This document shows positions 51,809 through 61,730 of a stretch of 64,000 nucleotides of DNA, piece by piece. Source of the stretch: a virus. Position numbers and translations under genes: made by a program. Numbering within the stretch: the first letter of the stretch is position 1; each line of letters begins with the position of its first letter. The stretch is taken from the IMG/VR virus record IMGVR_UViG_3300027749_000069, positions 30,383 through 94,382 of that record, one strand, 5' to 3'. The notes beneath the pieces are model-generated. The model had not been told where the DNA came from and did not search any database. It saw only the letters and a program-made list of their open reading frames with translations.

Positions 51809-51816
51809 TATTTATT
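51809..51816 (+). promoter_or_regulatory. Putative late promoter box for the baseplate wedge operon
   Basis: TATTTATTG, 4 nt before the ATG at 51821. Confidence 0.4.
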
Positions 51817-51820
51817 GAAT

Positions 51821-52273
51821 ATGGCAGCAACCTATGGAATAGATTTCCCATTTAGGGATAGTTTAGAAGGAAAGTTTTTAAAGATGACCGGTACTCCCGA
51901 AAGAGAGATTAGAGCAGATTTAATACACCTCCTATTGACAAAGAAGGGTAGTAGATATTTTCTACCTGATTTTGGTACTAGATTGTATCAATACATCTTT
52001 GACCAAAACGACGCTGTTACATTTGGGTTAATTGAAAGTGAAATTCGTGATTCTGTGAAAAAATACATTCCTAATTTGGATTTAACTTCAATAGTGGTGG
52101 TATCTGCGGAAGACGACCCTGACCAAATTGTTTCACCACAAGAAAATGAAGATAATAGACTTTTTAGGGTTTCTAGTCATTCTGAAAAACCACATACGGC
52201 TGTAGTTAAAATTGAATATACAGTAAATAACGGGGCATTTACGTCTTCGGATTTTATAATACTAAACATTTAA
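51821..52273 (+). CDS. Baseplate wedge protein, T4 gp25-like
   Basis: 150 aa from the ATG at 51821 (MAATYGIDFPFRDS); a TTG six bases earlier would overlap the promoter box and is not preferred. Family core: IRADLIHLLLTKKGSRYFLPDFGTRLYQYIFD, i.e. the lysozyme-like gp25 fold with the EPR-type turn region replaced by the P-D-F-G-T motif. gp25 joins gp6 and gp53 to form the inner wedge ring where sheath contraction starts. Confidence 0.9.
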   Translation: MAATYGIDFPFRDSLEGKFLKMTGTPEREIRADLIHLLLTKKGSRYFLPDFGTRLYQYIFDQNDAVTFGLIESEIRDSVKKYIPNLDLTSIVVVSAEDDPDQIVSPQENEDNRLFRVSSHSEKPHTAVVKIEYTVNNGAFTSSDFIILNI

Positions 52274-52274
52274 G

Positions 52275-54107
52275 ATGAGTAAAAAAATATCATACGCAAC
52301 AAGAGATTTTGCGGGTTTAAGGGAAGAGTTAGTAAATCTAACCACACAATATTATCCTGACTTGGTTAAGAATACCAACGACGCATCAATATTTTCAGTA
52401 TTATTAGATTTAAATGCTGCGGTTGCGGATAACTTACACTTCCATATAGATAGAGTTTGGCAAGAAACAATGTTAGATTTTGCTCAACAAAGACAATCGT
52501 TATTTCATATTGCAAAAACTTATGGTATGAAAATACCATGTAAAAGACCTTCAGTTGCGTTATGTGACTTTTCAATGAATGTTCCGGTTAGAGGTGATAA
52601 GGAAGATGAAAGATATTTGGGTATATTAAAAGCGGGAGCACAAGTATCGGGCGGAGGACAAATTTTTGAAACAGTTGAAGACGTAGATTTTTCAAATCCA
52701 TTTAATAGTAAAGGTGAACCAAATAGATTAAAAATACCAAATTTTAATACTAATAATCAATTAGTATCTTATACAATCACAAAAAGAGAAGCGGTAATTA
52801 ACGGTGTTACAAGAATTTATAGAAGAGTAATCACATCGTTAGACCAAAAACCATTTTTAAAGTTATATTTACCTGAACAAGATGTATTAGGTGTTAGTAG
52901 TATTATACATAAAGATGGTACTAACTTTGGTGCAAATCCAACCTCAAATGAATTTAGTGATTTAACTAATAAATGGTATGAAGTTAAAAGTTTGGTACAG
53001 GATAAAGTTTTTGTTCCAGACCCAACCGCGGTATCGGATAAAAATAATTTTAAGGCAGGAACAAATAAAACTGTTACAAATAAATTTATAACTGAATATA
53101 CGCCAGAGGGTTATTTTTCAGTTACATTCGGTTCAGGTAATGTTGACCCATTAGATAATTTAGATAGTCATATGAATGGTACTATGAAAGTTAATCTTTC
53201 AACTTACCTTAACAATATGTCATTAGGGGCAATACCAAAACCAAGTACCACTTTGTTTATAAAATATAGAGTAGGTGGAGGTAAGGATTCTAATTTAGGT
53301 GTTAATGTTATTACAAGTATTGATAATATGGAATTGGACGTAAACGGACCACAATCTTCAATTAATACACAAGTAACTCAATCTATGAGAGTTACAAACG
53401 TAACACCGGCTGTTGGAGGTGCAGACCAACCATCAATTGAAGAATTAAGAAACATGATTTCTTATAACTTTGCAGCACAAAATAGGGCGGTTACTTTGAA
53501 TGATTATAAATCATTAATTGAGGTGATGCCGGCAACATTCGGGGCACCCGCAAAAGTTAATGTTATTGAGGAAGATAATAAGGTAAAGATTAAAATTTTA
53601 TCTTATGATGATAATGGTAATTTATCTGATACCGTTTCAAATACATTAAAAAGTAATATTATAGAATATCTTTCTGAATATAGAATGATAAATGACTACA
53701 TAGACATTGCAAGTGGGGAAGTTATTGACTTATCATTAGAAATGGATATTATCATAGATAAAAATGAAAACCCCACAGATGTCATTAAAACGGCAATTAA
53801 CGATACCATATCCTTCTTTGATATTTCTAAAAGAAAAATGGGTGACCCATTGTTTATTGGAGATTTAATTAGACATATTGGTCAAATTGTGGGAGTGGTT
53901 AACGTGGTTGATATTAGAGCGTACAACAAAATTGGTGGACTATACTCATCATCAGAAACTGCAATGCCATATAAAGACACTACAACTAAGGAAATTTTAC
54001 AATCAGATATGACCATTTTTATGAAGTCCAACCAAATATTTCAAATAAGGTTTCCAAATACTGATATTAGGGTGAGAACCAAAACATTAGGAACGACTAC
54101 ATATTAA
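52275..54107 (+). CDS. Baseplate wedge protein, T4 gp6/J-like
   Basis: 610 aa (T4 gp6 is 660). N-terminal YATRDFAGLREELVNLTTQYYPDLV and NDASIFSVLLDLNAAVADNLHFHIDR are the classic gp6 helices. The C-terminal half has SIEELRNMISYNFAAQNRAVTLNDYKSLIEVMP and the dimerisation domain with VKIKILSYDDNGN. It starts one base after gp25 stops. It forms the wedge backbone of the inner baseplate. Confidence 0.92.
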   Translation: MSKKISYATRDFAGLREELVNLTTQYYPDLVKNTNDASIFSVLLDLNAAVADNLHFHIDRVWQETMLDFAQQRQSLFHIAKTYGMKIPCKRPSVALCDFSMNVPVRGDKEDERYLGILKAGAQVSGGGQIFETVEDVDFSNPFNSKGEPNRLKIPNFNTNNQLVSYTITKREAVINGVTRIYRRVITSLDQKPFLKLYLPEQDVLGVSSIIHKDGTNFGANPTSNEFSDLTNKWYEVKSLVQDKVFVPDPTAVSDKNNFKAGTNKTVTNKFITEYTPEGYFSVTFGSGNVDPLDNLDSHMNGTMKVNLSTYLNNMSLGAIPKPSTTLFIKYRVGGGKDSNLGVNVITSIDNMELDVNGPQSSINTQVTQSMRVTNVTPAVGGADQPSIEELRNMISYNFAAQNRAVTLNDYKSLIEVMPATFGAPAKVNVIEEDNKVKIKILSYDDNGNLSDTVSNTLKSNIIEYLSEYRMINDYIDIASGEVIDLSLEMDIIIDKNENPTDVIKTAINDTISFFDISKRKMGDPLFIGDLIRHIGQIVGVVNVVDIRAYNKIGGLYSSSETAMPYKDTTTKEILQSDMTIFMKSNQIFQIRFPNTDIRVRTKTLGTTTY

Positions 54108-54147
54108 AATGTTTTTTGTTTATAATAGTAGAAAATCTCCTTTTTTC

Positions 54148-54155
54148 TATTTATT
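54148..54155 (+). promoter_or_regulatory. Putative late promoter box
   Basis: cTATTTATTAAAAG, 6 nt before the ATG at 54162. Confidence 0.4.
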
Positions 54156-54161
54156 AAAAGA

Positions 54162-57100
54162 ATGATACAGAAGCATAGAATATCCACAAACATAGGGAAG
54201 GACCAAATAGTCAATCTTGAATTAAAACAAGATTTTGATTTTTTGGAAGTTCTATCGTTAAGATTCACTCAAAAGGATGTTTATTCATCTATGTGTTCTG
54301 ATTATGGAGTTGTATGTGGTAGAATTTCAGTAAACAATGGTTTAGGTATACCGAACGCCAGAGTATCAATATTTGTCCCACAATTACAAATTCATTCAAA
54401 TGACCCAGTTATATCTGCGTTATATCCCTACACTCAAATCGGGGATAAAGATACTAACAATTATAGATACAATTTATTACCATCAAGAAAACAACATGGT
54501 GGACATGAACCCACTGGTACATTCTTCGACCAAGAAGATATTTTAACAAGAGAAGAGGTTTTAGAAGTATATGAAACTTATTATTCGTATACGGTTAAAA
54601 CTAACAGTGCGGGTGATTTTATGATTTGGGGAGTACCATTAGGGCAACAAACAATTCACGTTGATGTGGACTTATCCGATATTGGTTGTTTCTCTTTAAG
54701 ACCTTACGATTTCATGAGACAAGGTGATGGTGTGGATAAATTTAAAAACAAATATTCATTTAAAGCTTCTGAAGATTTAAATACATTACCACAAATTGTT
54801 TCATTTGATAAAACGATTGAAGTTTATCCTTTTTGGGGTAATGATGATTTTTGTGAAATTGGTTTAACAAGAACAGATTTTGATTTATCGGAGAAAGGAA
54901 TTAATATAACACCAACAGCATTTATTATTGGTGGAATATATGGTGACAATGGTAAAAGTGCGGTTAATAAAAACTGTAGACCCAAAAAGAAAATGGGTAG
55001 AAAATGTGATTTGGTTGCTAAATCTGGAAAGATTGAAGCAATTAGGTTTACCCCAAAAAAAGATGTAAATCACAGACCAATATTAGAAGAGGTTAATTTA
55101 AATGAAGATATACCGGATGATGGAGGATTTGTATTTCCAATTGAAATGAATATGGACTATGTCTATACAAATGAATTTGGAGAAAATGAAATTACAAATG
55201 ATCCAAATAAAGGTGTACCAACTTCTGCATGTTATCGTTTTAGAATAAACATGAACGATAATGATTTAAGTAGAGCTAGAGTTAACGCCGATTACTTAAT
55301 TCCAAATATTAGAGAATATACAAGTCCATCAACCGAAGTTGATAAATCATATTATTTTGGAACACAATGGAGTGGATATCCAACAAATGCCGTTAGTACC
55401 AATTCTGACTATGGAATTTTATATAGCGAAGTGGGTGAATATTACCCAAGAGATTATTTTTATAGATTTAATTATAATAAAGTTTATACAGTTTCATCAT
55501 TTCATAGTAACTACCAAGTAGGTGGAAATTTTGCAAATATAAATGAATTACATCCATCGGAAGAAGAAGATTGTGGGGATAAATTAACACCACCATCAAA
55601 TTTTGGATTTAGAAATTATACGTTTACATTATTGATTGCTGATTTTTTATTAGTACTTGATTATGTTATTAAATTTTTAACATTACAATTTTTAAATTTT
55701 GCAACATTTATTTTTAGTTGGTTTGCTGAGGCCGTAATAAGTGTTGGAGGATCAGGATATCGTTTTTTAAGAGAAAATGTAACAGAATTTCAAATCAACA
55801 ATCAAACTGCATTAAGTTTAATAAATTATCCTGAATGTGTTGAATGTTCAGATGAAAATAACATTATTGGTGGAGGTCAAACAGGATTTACGATTGATTA
55901 TTTTAATGGTGGATGCAGTTTATATGATACAGTTTATGACGAATCATTAGCAACTGGTTATTTTATTCTAAAGACAGGTAATACAAATACATTTACTGGT
56001 TGTGGTAGTAACGCAGCATTTTTACCGGCAAATTATCATAGACAATATGTTACGACATTAGTAGGACTAACGGGATATACTTTATTGTCTACTGCAATAT
56101 ATGGTGGACATAGACAAGGTGTTCCATTAACTGATTATAAAAATTCATACAATAATGGTGGTTACCCAACCGACATTAGAAATTTTAGTTGTGGGCGTTA
56201 CACTTACAATGGTGGTTTTGTAACTCAAAGTGCAAGAAGTGAATTTTATAATGGGGTTTTTTATATCGTTCCAGGGACTCAAACACCTATTAGATTAACT
56301 AAAGTTATTAACGAATATTATAGAAGAAAAAGAGTAGGAAAAATGTTCTGCGGTGGAATTGTTAATTACGCATTTTTAGATAATTGGTTATCAGGTTCAT
56401 TATATTTTACACAATTTAAAGCTAAAAGAATAATTACTGCAATTAATCGTAATTCTGAAAACTTGGCGAACTATTGTAGAGATATTGCACGTCTTGTAGT
56501 TGGACAAAAAAAACTATATTATCGTTCGGCACCAACTCTTTATGGAACAGATTTTTATAGTGACAACATAAACAAACCAACAACGTTTGTTGACTTAGGT
56601 CCAAGAGATGAGTTTATTAAAGAAATTTGTATTGACCCAAAATTAGACCCAAACTGTTCAGTATCACGTTCAATTGGTGCAACATCCTATCAAGATTTGG
56701 GTGAATTATTAGGATTAGCAATTAACTATAGAATGGATATTGCAAATACAAGTGGTAACTTAGATATGTTTTTTCAAAACGATGGATTTTCTAGTGGAGT
56801 AGGAATATCAAATGTTTTAGATGGTGATATCTTACAACTGTTATCAATAAATAATGAAAGTGGAATTGAAGAGTTTGATTTACAAAATCCAAAATATCTT
56901 GGATACGATTTTAATGTTTTAGACCCTGAAGAACATCCACAAGTTTTTAAAAATGGCAACGCAAATTATGGTCCACTACCTCTTACATTTGAATTATCAG
57001 ATAGTGGATCATTAGTTAGGTCTTGTCTAAATGAACCTGGTAGATTAACTGAGTCATCACAAAAGGTACCGTTCTATTTATGGGATAAAAAAGGTACAGG

Positions 57101-57635
57101 ATTTGGACCATACAATAGTGATAAAAATAACCAATCGTGGGATTATAGTGAAGTTCAATCCCAACCACTACAAGGTATGACATATGGTTATAATTTAACA
57201 GGTGACCCATCGGATCCATATCTCTTATTACCGATGACATATACATTTAGTGGTTTAACTATAACTGGAAATGTCGAAATATCGGGAACAACTGTAGAGT
57301 TTGATGTAGTATCAGATGTTGACGACCATACAAATTACAATACACAATATCCTGGATTTACTTATTTATTTGCAGATTCAGAAATAAATCCAACATCAGG
57401 TACGTTATATACGAGATATGGTAATGCAGGAATAGATGGAATAGTAGGTTGGCAATCTACCACTTGGACTAACACAACATTTACAATTAAAAGAACACAA
57501 GATTATTATAGTGGAAATAAACAAATACTTTCAACCCCATTCCAATTTTACTTTGGATTAAATGCGGGTAAAACAGGTATGGATAAATTTATTGACCTAT
57601 TTGGTCCAAAGGGAGCGTTCCCGTCAGCTGAATAA
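54162..57635 (+). CDS. Very large baseplate wedge-position protein (gp7 position)
   Basis: 1157 aa (T4 gp7 is 1032, same place after gp6). The N-terminus holds a carboxypeptidase-regulatory-like sandwich: VVCGRISVNNGLGIPNARVSIF, an insertion, then TVKTNSAGDFMIWGVPLGQQTIHV. At ~490-530 there is a markedly hydrophobic stretch (FTLLIADFLLVLDYVIKFLT, FATFIFSWFAEAVI), unusual for a soluble virion protein. Numerous Cys (CVECSDENN, FSCGRYTYNGG) lie in the second half. Direct homology to gp7 is not visible; the call depends on order and size. It shares its last base with the start of the next gene. Confidence 0.6.
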   Translation: MIQKHRISTNIGKDQIVNLELKQDFDFLEVLSLRFTQKDVYSSMCSDYGVVCGRISVNNGLGIPNARVSIFVPQLQIHSNDPVISALYPYTQIGDKDTNNYRYNLLPSRKQHGGHEPTGTFFDQEDILTREEVLEVYETYYSYTVKTNSAGDFMIWGVPLGQQTIHVDVDLSDIGCFSLRPYDFMRQGDGVDKFKNKYSFKASEDLNTLPQIVSFDKTIEVYPFWGNDDFCEIGLTRTDFDLSEKGINITPTAFIIGGIYGDNGKSAVNKNCRPKKKMGRKCDLVAKSGKIEAIRFTPKKDVNHRPILEEVNLNEDIPDDGGFVFPIEMNMDYVYTNEFGENEITNDPNKGVPTSACYRFRINMNDNDLSRARVNADYLIPNIREYTSPSTEVDKSYYFGTQWSGYPTNAVSTNSDYGILYSEVGEYYPRDYFYRFNYNKVYTVSSFHSNYQVGGNFANINELHPSEEEDCGDKLTPPSNFGFRNYTFTLLIADFLLVLDYVIKFLTLQFLNFATFIFSWFAEAVISVGGSGYRFLRENVTEFQINNQTALSLINYPECVECSDENNIIGGGQTGFTIDYFNGGCSLYDTVYDESLATGYFILKTGNTNTFTGCGSNAAFLPANYHRQYVTTLVGLTGYTLLSTAIYGGHRQGVPLTDYKNSYNNGGYPTDIRNFSCGRYTYNGGFVTQSARSEFYNGVFYIVPGTQTPIRLTKVINEYYRRKRVGKMFCGGIVNYAFLDNWLSGSLYFTQFKAKRIITAINRNSENLANYCRDIARLVVGQKKLYYRSAPTLYGTDFYSDNINKPTTFVDLGPRDEFIKEICIDPKLDPNCSVSRSIGATSYQDLGELLGLAINYRMDIANTSGNLDMFFQNDGFSSGVGISNVLDGDILQLLSINNESGIEEFDLQNPKYLGYDFNVLDPEEHPQVFKNGNANYGPLPLTFELSDSGSLVRSCLNEPGRLTESSQKVPFYLWDKKGTGFGPYNSDKNNQSWDYSEVQSQPLQGMTYGYNLTGDPSDPYLLLPMTYTFSGLTITGNVEISGTTVEFDVVSDVDDHTNYNTQYPGFTYLFADSEINPTSGTLYTRYGNAGIDGIVGWQSTTWTNTTFTIKRTQDYYSGNKQILSTPFQFYFGLNAGKTGMDKFIDLFGPKGAFPSAE

Positions 57636-59419
57636 TGGAAAAGAAACAAATCATATTACCAAGTAAAAAATTCGCAAAGGCGGATGACCAAGAATTAGAA
57701 TTAAAACTCAATCTTGATAATAGTGATACACTAATGCGAATAGGTGAAAGGGATATAATATTAGATATTGACGAACAATATTATAAAGAACGTAATGAAA
57801 GTATAAATTATAAAATTTATGGAAAATTAAAAATGGTTTTTCGTAATTTATATTCTGGATCAACACCCTATTCTTATTTGAAACAAAGATTATATTTAAC
57901 AGGTGATGGTAGTAACGTACAAGATAGTACTGTTTTTGATGGTTATTTACCATATGATGAATTCGCATTTTTAAGAAGAGACGTTTATAGGGAGGTTAAT
58001 TTACCGGTAACAAGAAATACATTAGGGACTTTTACACCAAATATAGTAAAATCAGGATCAACCTCACATACAACTGTAACACCAATATCTGCCCCGTATC
58101 AAAACTGGAATTTATATTTAAGTTATGTTTATAGTGGTGATAGTGAATTTAATATGGTTTATACGTTAACAGGTGCAACAGGTAGTACGAAAGTTAGTTT
58201 TACTGCTAAAGATGGTATACCATTTAGGGTTGTGGATTATACCACGTATTATGAATTAACATCTCCAGTTGAACATGGAATGAGTGAAGGTGAACACGTT
58301 GTTTTATCAGGTAGTACATTAACAGGATTAACATTAACAGGTAGAACCTTTTATATTAATTCAGTTGGTAATGAAACGTTTGATTCTAAAAAATATGTCA
58401 TTAATATTATAAAGTCACAAATAAAAACGGGAACAACATTTAGTACAATTATGTTAGGTAAAAGGTGTAAAGATTTTACTAATATAGTTGCATCAACTTC
58501 CCAATATTATGTTCACAAACATAAAACATTAACTAATGAAGGTGGTTATATAATGGATTCACTTGGATTTGAAAGTCCAGTGTTTGAAGATGAAAAGAAA
58601 TTATTATTTGAAAATAGTGCAAATATTAATGATGTCGTGGTTGAAAGAAATAGAATGGAATCCGTTTTGTACGATTTTAAGGAACCATTAAAATTAAGTG
58701 GATTAACAAATAATTTAGGATTTAGCCCAACAAATATTTTTGTTACTGCAATTTTTAGAAATGGGAATGGATATTTTAATTATCCACCAAAGGTTGGATA
58801 TAAATTTAATTTTCACGATACATGGATTGACGAACATTTTAGTGGAATCACGTCAAATGAAAATGGTTTAAGTGGAGGAACATTCACAAGAGATTCGTTT
58901 ACATTTACGAGTGGAAATACAATTACTGGTGATACCGTTGCAATATTGAATGGTGCCTTTGTGGAATATAACCCAAAAGAAATGACAGAAAGAATCGTTA
59001 GTGAAGCATTCCATAAAATCACAAATCCTGTAACTATATTTAATCATGGACAAACATCAGGCTCAACGTACGCGTCATCAACAAATTTAGAAGGATTAAT
59101 ATACCAACCACATTATAGAATTAAATTAAGAGAATTATCACCATATACTGAAACTGCAAATACTAATGATATTTTCAACTTACCTGAAAATGCAAAGTAT
59201 GACCCATATGATAAAGTTTGGAGATGGAGAGATATATATGATCATGGTTATGTAGATTCCGATGGATTTGGAACTGATTTTCCTTTTATGAATGGAAATC
59301 ATTATGTTAAAGCGGACATTAATTTCTATTTAAGAAATGAAAGATATTACAAAAATAAATCAAATAGAATAATGAGTTTCATGGATGTAAATAATAAAAA
59401 TAATAATTTAGATTGTTAA
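57635..59419 (+). CDS. Baseplate wedge-position protein (gp8 position)
   Basis: 594 aa (T4 gp8 is 334). Strand-rich with repeated T-G-T motifs (LSGSTLTGLTLTGRTFYIN) and a basic start KKQIILPSKKFAKADDQ. The C-terminal part has KVWRWRDIYDHGYVDSDGFGTDFPFMNGNHYV, which looks like a baseplate or fibre connector. Homology to gp8 is not visible. It overlaps its upstream neighbour by one base and precedes the adhesin genes by one base. Confidence 0.6.
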   Translation: MEKKQIILPSKKFAKADDQELELKLNLDNSDTLMRIGERDIILDIDEQYYKERNESINYKIYGKLKMVFRNLYSGSTPYSYLKQRLYLTGDGSNVQDSTVFDGYLPYDEFAFLRRDVYREVNLPVTRNTLGTFTPNIVKSGSTSHTTVTPISAPYQNWNLYLSYVYSGDSEFNMVYTLTGATGSTKVSFTAKDGIPFRVVDYTTYYELTSPVEHGMSEGEHVVLSGSTLTGLTLTGRTFYINSVGNETFDSKKYVINIIKSQIKTGTTFSTIMLGKRCKDFTNIVASTSQYYVHKHKTLTNEGGYIMDSLGFESPVFEDEKKLLFENSANINDVVVERNRMESVLYDFKEPLKLSGLTNNLGFSPTNIFVTAIFRNGNGYFNYPPKVGYKFNFHDTWIDEHFSGITSNENGLSGGTFTRDSFTFTSGNTITGDTVAILNGAFVEYNPKEMTERIVSEAFHKITNPVTIFNHGQTSGSTYASSTNLEGLIYQPHYRIKLRELSPYTETANTNDIFNLPENAKYDPYDKVWRWRDIYDHGYVDSDGFGTDFPFMNGNHYVKADINFYLRNERYYKNKSNRIMSFMDVNNKNNNLDC

Positions 59420-59420
59420 C

Positions 59421-60869
59421 ATGAAAATATTAAGAAAAGATACTGATTTAAATATATTATTAAATACTGAAACTGATTTTCAAACAAATCTCGGTTGGGA
59501 AGAGAATTTAAAAGAATTTGAAACCGAAATATTAAGTGATATTATTAACCCAATTGAAAATTATGAAACGGTTAGATATATACATAAACCATATTCTTCT
59601 AGTGGAGTTACACAAACTGATATTTGGTTTTATTTTTATTTTTTAAATACTGGCGGAATATATGTACAAGATTATTATACCGGTGACGATGAAAAAAGTA
59701 TAACATATACTGAAAACGAACAAATGTTAAAACAATCAACCCAAAGTTTTTTTAGATTGGAGTTTTTTAAAACACCAGGAACCGTTTCGGGAACCACATT
59801 AACATGTGAACCACCAACAAGACAAAATAGAAAACTAATATTTGTAAAAAATTTATCATTACCGTTAGGTGAGAAAATGTTTTATAATCCACTTAATGGT
59901 TATATACATTTACCTGTTTTTAGAGGGTCAAATTATAGTAATAAAGAAAATATGTATTTCTTTTGGTTCCAAGACGAAAGTGTTTTAACTGAAACAAATT
60001 TAAGTGGTACAACGACATTAGATAAGTATACATTTGTTAATACAGGAACAGCAAAAACAACATCATTTCTTGATAGTAATAATTCACTAACTAACATTAA
60101 TATTCCAACTGGTACTACGGTATTTTCAGGGTGGACAAATCAAATGTTTAATATGCCAGAAGTTACAGTTACATACGATAGAAATTTTTACCCTGGAACA
60201 AACACCTTCTTTATGACGGCAAAGTTTTATAACGCAAAAGAAGGTACAATTTTAGATTTCACAAATGATAGTTATAGTACGGGTCACACTATTACTGAAC
60301 AAAATGATATGTATTATCAAGTTGATATTAATAAAACAGATTATTCGTATCAAGTTTATTTTTATAATGGTGAGGTAAAATGTGAAGAAGTTGGTTTAAC
60401 AAACAAACCAATAATGTTTTTTGAAAGAGGAGGTGGAGTGGCACCAAATAATATATTATACCACATATGTTCAAATGTAACACCGACACCAACACCAACT
60501 GTTACACCAACATCGGTTACACCAACACCAACCCCAACTATTACACCAACACCAACCTCTTCATCCGCTGTAGGGTCAACTCCAACCCCAACACCAACTA
60601 ATACAACAACTCCTACACCGACACCAACAAACGCGTATGAACTTTATAGTGCAGATAGATATGAGTGTGATACTCCGTCTGGACCTTGTACTTATGTTGA
60701 AACATTAGATATTGCTAATCCAACTGTACTTAATATAGGTAAGTTCTATTTAGATAGTATTAACGGATATATATTTAATATTATAGGTGGTCCTATTAGC
60801 GGTCCGTATTTATATACAAGTATGAGTGGTGTTGGTACTAATAACTGTAGTTCATTATGTTCAATATAA
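59421..60869 (+). CDS. Adhesin with TP linker and C-terminal tip
   Basis: 482 aa. Residues ~1-350 form a beta-rich baseplate-attached body (FMTAKFYNAKEGTILDF, FERGGGVAPNNILYHICSN). Residues ~354-404 are TP repeats (VTPTPTPTVTPTSVTPTPTP). The last ~78 residues form a Cys-containing tip (YECDTPSGPCTYVETLDI ... GVGTNNCSSLCSI). The tip recalls the end domain of the 366-aa adhesin in general pattern (Y..L, Cys pairs, GGPISGPYLY against GGIYWVFDN), but I would not call them homologous by eye. Confidence 0.7.
   Translation: MKILRKDTDLNILLNTETDFQTNLGWEENLKEFETEILSDIINPIENYETVRYIHKPYSSSGVTQTDIWFYFYFLNTGGIYVQDYYTGDDEKSITYTENEQMLKQSTQSFFRLEFFKTPGTVSGTTLTCEPPTRQNRKLIFVKNLSLPLGEKMFYNPLNGYIHLPVFRGSNYSNKENMYFFWFQDESVLTETNLSGTTTLDKYTFVNTGTAKTTSFLDSNNSLTNINIPTGTTVFSGWTNQMFNMPEVTVTYDRNFYPGTNTFFMTAKFYNAKEGTILDFTNDSYSTGHTITEQNDMYYQVDINKTDYSYQVYFYNGEVKCEEVGLTNKPIMFFERGGGVAPNNILYHICSNVTPTPTPTVTPTSVTPTPTPTITPTPTSSSAVGSTPTPTPTNTTTPTPTPTNAYELYSADRYECDTPSGPCTYVETLDIANPTVLNIGKFYLDSINGYIFNIIGGPISGPYLYTSMSGVGTNNCSSLCSI
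60480..60630 (+). repeat. TP-repeat coding tract 3
   Basis: ACACCAACACC-type words interrupted by a Ser-rich patch (SSSAVGS) in the middle of the linker. Confidence 0.85.
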
Positions 60870-60875
60870 AAATAA

Positions 60876-61715
60876 ATGAAAAGAATAAACCATACCATTA
60901 GAAGAAAAAAAATACCCGAAGTGAAATTAGTTTCATTAACTGCACATACGTGGTATGATTCTAATGATAACCCAACTTCATGGACAGGTAAAACTGAATT
61001 TTTAGTTACAGGTTTTACACCCGACACAGGTTATTTAATTAAAAACGTAACAGGAGGAACCGTAACAAGTGGATATTATAAATGGAACACACCAAGTGGA
61101 AATACGTGGAATCTTATTACAGGAAATACAACTCAAATAAATCAACAAATTTATGACGATTTTCAATTGCCATTATTTTTGGAAGCAACGGCAGATGAAA
61201 TGGGAGATATGATTGATTTTGATAAAAAAATTGAACATAATAAAATTAGTGCAAATTTTACATACAATAGTGTTTGTTCTGAAACTGGTAGTACAATAAC
61301 AATTAACAACACAACAACATATCAATTAGTTAATATAATTCAAGCTAATAGCACAAATGCGGATGGGTCAACAAATGTATCGGGTAGTGTGAGATTAACA
61401 ACAGAATCACCCAAACAAATTACAGATGAATCGCCACAATATATAATAATAGATGGACAAGGTTCATCGACATCAGTTTCATCATTTACGGTACATTGGG
61501 GAGATGGAACAACATCACCAATCGGAATTAATGATACCATAACACAATCATTTGCCACTGCAGAAGAAAGAACAATAAGAATCGTTTTTGATTCCCCATA
61601 TCTAACAAATCAAGTAGTTAAAGTAGTTAATTGTAACAATACTTTTTTAAGAATTAATACAGAAGATATGGAAAATATCCAAGATGAAAATAATAATTAC
61701 ATAAATGCCGGATAG
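60876..61715 (+). CDS. PKD-like domain protein of the fibre region
   Basis: 279 aa. Residues ~195-265 fit a PKD/Ig-like repeat: SFTVHWGDGTTSPIGINDTITQ, then SFATAEERTIRIVF, where W-G-D-G-T-T is the hallmark. The N-terminal ~130 residues include a GWFxx-free Thr/Gly-rich strand region (TGKTEFLVTGFTPDTGYLI). Probably a fibre or fibre-attachment component. No late box in the 6 nt that separate it from the preceding gene. Confidence 0.7.
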   Translation: MKRINHTIRRKKIPEVKLVSLTAHTWYDSNDNPTSWTGKTEFLVTGFTPDTGYLIKNVTGGTVTSGYYKWNTPSGNTWNLITGNTTQINQQIYDDFQLPLFLEATADEMGDMIDFDKKIEHNKISANFTYNSVCSETGSTITINNTTTYQLVNIIQANSTNADGSTNVSGSVRLTTESPKQITDESPQYIIIDGQGSSTSVSSFTVHWGDGTTSPIGINDTITQSFATAEERTIRIVFDSPYLTNQVVKVVNCNNTFLRINTEDMENIQDENNNYINAG

Positions 61716-61730
61716 AACCACAAACTAATA

